From contig MU646486.1 of assembly GCA_026770585.1 (NCBI GenBank), positions 367,354-379,936 on the forward strand: a stretch of DNA of 12,583 bases, read 5' to 3'. A program made the translations under genes and the position numbers. The notes below the pieces were generated by a model, which was given only the letters and a program-made list of their open reading frames with translations, was not told where the DNA came from and ran no database searches. Source of the DNA: Baffinella frigidus. Taxonomy: Eukaryota > Cryptophyceae > Cryptomonadales > Baffinellaceae. Numbering within the stretch: the first letter of the stretch is position 1; each line of letters begins with the position of its first letter. Positions 6,401 through 12,400 of the stretch are shown in pieces.

Positions 6401-9400
6401 TTCTGCCCGGTAAAAACTACTGATCAGAAATCCAGGTCTTGTTCTCTCGCACGAAATCCTCGCGACTGAGGAAGTCAACCCTAAACCATGAACCCTAAAC
6501 CCTGAACCCAAACCCTAAACCCTAGGCCCCACATCCCCACACCCTACACCCCACACTATGAGTTTTGGGGGTTATGGTTCATGGGTGGGTTTATGGTTGG
6601 GTTTAATGTTCGAGGTGTAGGGTCACAGGTGAAGGGGGTTAATCCAGGACCAAGTATTTTTCTTTTGGGACGCAGTCTAAAGTTGTCGCCCAGTTGACTT
6701 TTACTTTTCCAAGAACGGTTCCTCGGGAATCTGGCACTGAAAATTATTCCACAACTATTCCAAGTGGGTGGTAATTTTCGTGTAGATACTTGAAGAACAA
6801 TTCGCGTTCCCGGATAAGGGGAGGGAGGGATTATGGTGGGTGTAATGTTAGAGGTGTAGGGTTGCAGGTGTAGGGTGGTGCAGGGAGGGGGTTGGGGTTC
6901 AGCGTTTAGGGTTCGGGGTGTAGGGTGTAGGGTGTAGGGTGTAGGGTGTAGGGTGTAGGGTGTAGGGTGTAGGGTTCGGGTTGTAGGGTGTATGGTGTAT
7001 GGTGTATGGTGTATGGTGTATGGTGTATGGTGTAGGGTTCAGGGTGTAGGGTGTGGGGTGTAGGGTGTAGGGTTCAGAGAGTAGGGAGTGTAGGGTGTAG
7101 GTTGTAGGGTGTAGGGTTCAGGGAGTAGGGAGTGTACGGTCCAGGGTGTAGGGTGGGTTCAGGGAGGGACCTCTTGAGGCGCAGACCCGCGGGGAACACC
7201 ACTCAGAGTGTGGTGTGTAGGGGTTTCGGGCTTCGGGTTTATGGTTCAGGGTTGCGGGCTGAGGGTGTAGGGTTTAGGGTTTAGGGTTTGGCACCCAAAC
7301 CTCAGGCTTCAGGGTTTAGGGTGTAGGGTTGAGGAGCTGTTGAGGTGCAGCCCCGCGGGGAAGACGACTCAGGGTGTAGGGTGTAGGGTGTAGGGTGTAG
7401 GGTGTAGGGTGTAGGGTGTAGGGTTTGGAGTTTGGAGTTTGAGGTTCAGGGTTTGGGGTTTGGGGTTTAGGGATGAGGGTGGAGGGTTCAGGGCGTAGGG
7501 TGTAGGGTGCTGAGGCGCAGTTCCGCGAGGAAGACGACTCAAAGTGTGGGGTCTAGGGGGGTAGGGGTTTCGGGTTACGGGTTCAGGGTTGCGGGTTTGG
7601 GTTCAGGGTGTAGGGTGTAGGGTTCAGTGTTACAAGGGTTACGGTGTAGGGTTTCGGACCTGTTGCGGCGTTAGAGTTGTAGGGTTAGAGTTGTAGGGTT
7701 ACAGGTGTAAGGTGCAGGAGGGGGGTCAGGGTGTAGGGGTTCAGGGTGTAGGAGTGCAGGGTTCAGGGTGTAGGAGTCTAGGGTATAGGGTGTAGGGGTT
7801 CGGACCTGTTGAGGCGCAGTTCCGCGGGGAAGACGACCCGGTGCGAGAGCTTCTTCAGCCGCCTGCAAGCAGTAGACTAATGTCAGCTCTCCCTGGTACA
7901 AACCCAAGAGAGTTGGACACACTGGTGGTACAAAGCCTGCGTGGTTTAGTCAACAGCTCCGCGGTGTGAGAACTTCTTCAGCCGCCTGCCCCAGAGAGCA
8001 GTTGACTAATGTCAGCTGATCCACGTTCAAAGCGCAGTTGACTAATGTCAGCTGGTCCACGTTAAAAGCGCAGTTGACTTATGTCAGCTGGTCCACGTTC
8101 AAAGCGCAGTTGACTTATGTCAGCTGATCCACGTTCAAAGCCTGAGAGCAGTCGACTGATTTCAGATCTTCGAGAGCTTCTTCAGCCGCCTGCCCCAGAG
8201 TAGGGTTGGGGTTATCGGCTGGGAGCAGATAACTTATCGGAGTTCTCGGCACTTATCGGCTCCGGGGCCCAGAGAGCAGTTGACTGATGTCAGCGTTTAG
8301 GGGCAAACTGTTGACTAAACCGCGCAGGGTGTGTACCATGCGTGTGTCCAGCCATCCCAAGTGTGTACCATAAAACGCTGGATTAGTCAACTGCTCTCAG
8401 GTGGGACGACTCGGGAACACCACCCGGTGCGAGAGCTTCTTCAGCCGCCTGCAAGCAGTTGACAAAAGTCAGCTATCCCTGGTACAAACCCAAGAGGGTT
8501 GGACACACTCGTGGTACAAAGCCTGCGTGGTTTAGTCAACAGCTCCGCGGGGAAGACCGAGAGCTTCTTCAGCCGCCTGCCGTTCGGGATTGGGGGTTGG
8601 GGTTTAGGGTTTGGGATTTAGGGTACAGGGTTTATGGTTCAGGGTTTAGGGTTTAGGGGTTGGGGTTTGGGGTTTAGGGTTTATGGTTCAGGGTTTAGGG
8701 TTCAGGGTTTAGGGTTTAGGGTTTAGGGTTTAGGCATCCGCCAGGTTACGAGCCCCGATCAAAGAAGTTGACGAAAGCAGAGAAGTTGACTAAATCGGCA
8801 GGTTTCGTACGAAGACGGTGACTAATCTCTTCGCGTCCCCAAATACAACATATTGCTGGGAACTCCGACATCTGGTACAAATTTTGAAACTCGGGGCTTT
8901 CAAAATATCGAATTGGAGTTTTAAAGACCCGAGTTTTATTATTTGTACCAGAAGTTCGGAGTTCCCAACAATAGATTGTATTTGTGGAGGCAAAGAAATC
9001 CACGCAGGTTTCGTACCTAAAACCTGACAGGTTCAATCACCTTTTACGTTTAAACCTAAATTGGACAAACTCGTGGCACACACCTTTAGGGGTTTGAGAA
9101 AGGTTCGGGTTGCAAAAGTTCACGTTCAACACCACGAAACCCGAAACCCCGAAACCCTGAAAACCCCATACCCGACGCTCTCCATCCATTTGAAGCGTTT
9201 GAGGTTCCTAAACCCTAAAAGTCCACGTTTTAAAAGTCCACGTCCAAAACCCGAAACCCGATACCCGAAAACCCGAAAGCCCCATACCTGACACTAACCC
9301 CGAAACCCGAAACCCCGAAACTACCAAATCGGACGCTCTCCATGCATTTGACCCGTTTGTGGTTCCTAAAACCTACTAAAGGTTCAGGTTTTTAAAAGCC

Positions 9401-12400
9401 AACGTCCAAAACCCGAAATCCGAACCCCCGAAAAACGAATACCTGACGCTCTCCATGTATTTGAAGCGCTTGAGGTGGAGGGCGAGGATCGTTGGTGTCT
9501 TTTTCACCCGGATGCACTTGTGCGCCTCCTGTGTTGAAGTTTCGGATATCAGATTTTCGGGTATCAGGTTCGGGTATCAGATTTTCGAGGTTTCGGGTAT
9601 CAGATTTTCGGGGTTTCGGGTTTTGGGGTCAGTCAATAGGCGTGTTTCGGGTTTTAGAGTTGAGATGAAAGGCGAGGATCGTTGGGGTCTTTTTCACCCG
9701 GATGCACTTGTGCGCCTCCTGTGTTTCGGGTACCAGTTTCGGGTATCAGTTTCGGGTATCAGTTTCGGGTATCAATTTCGGGTATCAGTTTCGGGTATCA
9801 GTTTCGGGTATCAGTTTCGGGTATCAGTTTCGGGTACCAGTTTCGGGTATCAGATTTCCGGACGGGTTTTGGGCTTTCGAGTTTCCGGGTTTCGGGATCC
9901 GGGATAAGTGAACATGCGTGGGGGTCTTTTTTACCCGGATCCTGTGTTGAATTTTCGGGTATCAGACTTTCGGGTTTCGTGTTTCGGGGTTTCGGGTTTT
10001 CGGGTTTCGGTTTCCGGGTTTTCGGGTTCGTCCGGGATGAGTCTACAGAAGTGGGTGTTCGGGTTTCGGGTTTCCGGGTGTTCGGGTTGCCACCGGGTTT
10101 TCGGGTTTTGGGATGAGTCGCCCAGCGAGGGAGTCGCTAGGTCAATTTTTTTTCGTTGTACTAATTAAGAATTGCTCGGTACAATGACATCATATTAAAT
10201 GACATTTCGACGGGATTTCCGGCCGAAATTACCTTCGAAGCCCACTGTGTGAGCGTCTCACAGAAACGGAAACATTATCACAGCAATAATTTTTGAAACG
10301 GCAAACGTTGACAGTTCTGGTTCAAAACTGTCAACTTGAACATGATTTTGCAGTATTTCTGCGGTCTGTTCAGACCGCAGGAAAACAGTCATCTTTTCTG
10401 GTACGAAAACGTCAACGTTTACCAAATTTCATGTGCACTAATTGGTAATTTTTTTTTTCTCGGTGGGAAGTTTTTGTGGGAAGTTTTTGGGATCTGCAGG
10501 GAGCAGCACTCTTCGCAGTAGAACTTGTTCAGGGCCTCGACGTGTTCAATGAGATCTTCAAGGACACTGACGTTGGAGACAGTGAACGGCGAACTCTACG
10601 CAAGAGCCTCGTCCGAATTTCAGGGTTTCAGGTTTCCAGGTTTCGGGTTTCGGGTGTCGGAACCTGCAGGGAGCAGCACTCGTCGTATCCATTCTGGTAC
10701 GACAACGTCAACCTTTACCACATTTCATGTGCACTAATTGGTGTTATTTTGGTAGCCATTTTTGAGGGAAGTTTTTGGGACCTGCAGCGAGCAGCATTCG
10801 TCACAGTAGAACTTGTCCTGCTTGTTCATGGTCTCGATGCCCGAGAAATTGCGCAGACACGACGTGATCGACGAGTTCTCCTGTTTAGGGATTTTGGGTT
10901 GAGGGTTTAGGTCTAGGGTTTAGAGTTGAGGGTCACGTGATCGATGAGTTCTCCTGCAGGATTGTGGCACATCAGTTGACTGAACCGGGCAGAGTTTGTA
11001 CCGGGAGAGTGTGGCTTGTTCGTAGTGATTAGTACCGGGGGATAAGAGGATTAGTCAACTGCTTTGTTCATGGTCTCGATGCCCGAGAAGTTGCGCAGAC
11101 ACGACGTGATCGACGAGTTCTCCTGTTTAGGGATTTTGGGTGTAGAGTTTAGTTTTAGGGTTTGGGGTCACGTGACCGAGGAATTATCCTGCAGATTTTT
11201 CGTGCAGCAGTTGACTCAACCGGACAGAGTTTGTACCAGGACGGTGACCAATTAGTAATACTAGCCACTGCCCTGGTACAAACGGTTTGTACCAGGACAG
11301 TGACTACGCGAAATAAGTTAGCGCAGTCACTGTCGAAATAAGTTAGCGTAGTCACTGGCGAGATAACGCAAGGGCGTGTATGTTATCCGAAAGGAAGCAT
11401 GGCGTTTCTGCAGAACAAGTTCCGGTGTCCGCCTATGGTGGGAGTTACAAGAACCTAAAGGACCTAAATGTACAGTGTACCTGCGGATTAGTCATCTGCT
11501 ACGAGCGGTTCGATCCACGAAACGACGCGGGTGACTCAACCGGGGAGCGTTTGTACACTACTGAAAAGCAGTGACTACGCGCGGATTCGTCATCTGCTAC
11601 GTCCTTTAGGTCCTTTAGGTTTTCATTTCGCCCAACATAGCCCAACGGCACGCCCTTCCGTAGAAAGGACTGCAAAGAAAGCACTTTTGCTTTCGGGTCG
11701 CGTTTAGCTCTCCAAGCGGTTCGATCCACGAACCGATGCGAAACCCGAACACCCACTTCTGTAGACTCATCCCGGATGAACCCGAAAACCCGGAAACCGA
11801 AACCCGAAAACCCGAAACCCGTGACTCAACCGGGGAGCGTTTGTACTAGGACGGCGCAGGGCTGGTACCGTACGAAGATTATCGCCAGTTATAAATCGTT
11901 TTGTACCAGGCTGTTTTAACGATGTACCGCCCAACTTCATATACAACGTTGTAGTAGCGAGTTTTGAGGTCAGGCCTCGATTTCGAGCGAGAGGTCGAGG
12001 AACGCCTCGTCCCGCGACGTGACTGTTTCTCGTGAGGGGGATACCCTAAACCCTAAACCCTAAACCCCAAACCCTCAACTCTAGACCCTAAACCCTAAAC
12101 CCCTAGGGGCGCGAGACCTCGATCGCGTAATAAACGTATTATATCTCTCACTGTCACCTCCCAAGCCGTACCTCAATTTCGAGGGAGTGGTGGAGGAAAG
12201 CCTCATCCGGGGACGTGACTGTCTCTTTCTTTCTCACTCCAAAGTTGACGGGTGTGTACCAGTAACCCAGGACGGTCAACTTGAGAACAGTCTGACAGGC
12301 AACACGAGCACCGTGTCCCGTTCACGAGAGTGCCTTCGAGTGCTTCCCGCGAGGGTGAAACACTAAACCCCACACCCCAACCCCCAACCCCTGAACCCAA

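Larger units (their letters stand above)
5964..6650. mobile_element. Large foldback element with ~130 bp arms made of telomere-like sequence
   Basis: The left arm (about 5964-6100: AACCCCCTACACCTGTAAC, then AACCATAAACCC, CAAAACTCATAGTGT) is the reverse complement of the right arm (about 6500-6645: ACACTATGAGTTTTGGGG, then GGGTTTATGGTT, CAGGTGAAGGGGGTT). The ~390 bp loop holds a second palindromic element (6189-6282). It lies in the D-E intron. Confidence 0.7.
7205..7800 (+). repeat. Telomere-like DNA separating the donor-side exon D ghosts
   Basis: GGTGTAGGG and TTCAGGG or TTTAGGG units occur between ghosts at 7171, 7336, 7508 and 7659. TAGGGTTTCGG follows several ghosts, suggesting ghost and repeat were duplicated together. 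Confidence 0.8.
9100..9440 (-). repeat. CCCGAAA-type array on the 3' side of exon C
   Basis: CCCGAAAC, CCCCGAAAC and AAAACCCGAAA units on the + strand, orientation opposite to the array beyond exon C. It contains two exon C ghosts and three GTCCACG/GTTCACG-type boxes. Confidence 0.85.
9545..10130 (+). repeat. TTTCGGG-type array on the 5' side of exon C
   Basis: TTTCGGG(GTATCAG), TTTCGGGTTT and TTCCGGG units, broken by two exon C ghosts. It is complementary to 9100-9440. Confidence 0.88.

Noticed and set aside
7998-8141. CRISPR-like array (36 bp period)
   Set aside because: No distinct spacers; the whole 36 bp unit is repeated, and the context is eukaryotic.
8790-9027. Overlapping open frames on both strands with similar peptides
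   Set aside because: They are mirror products of a palindrome.
10752-10768. GGTAGCCATTTTTGAGG, similar to the dinoflagellate spliced leader
   Set aside because: Match breaks in the conserved 3' half, and it lies within duplicated intron sequence.
11509-11522. tRNA-like B box GGTTCGATCC (also near 2984 and 11718)
   Set aside because: No A box at proper distance and no cloverleaf; it may hint at a SINE, but I cannot support one.
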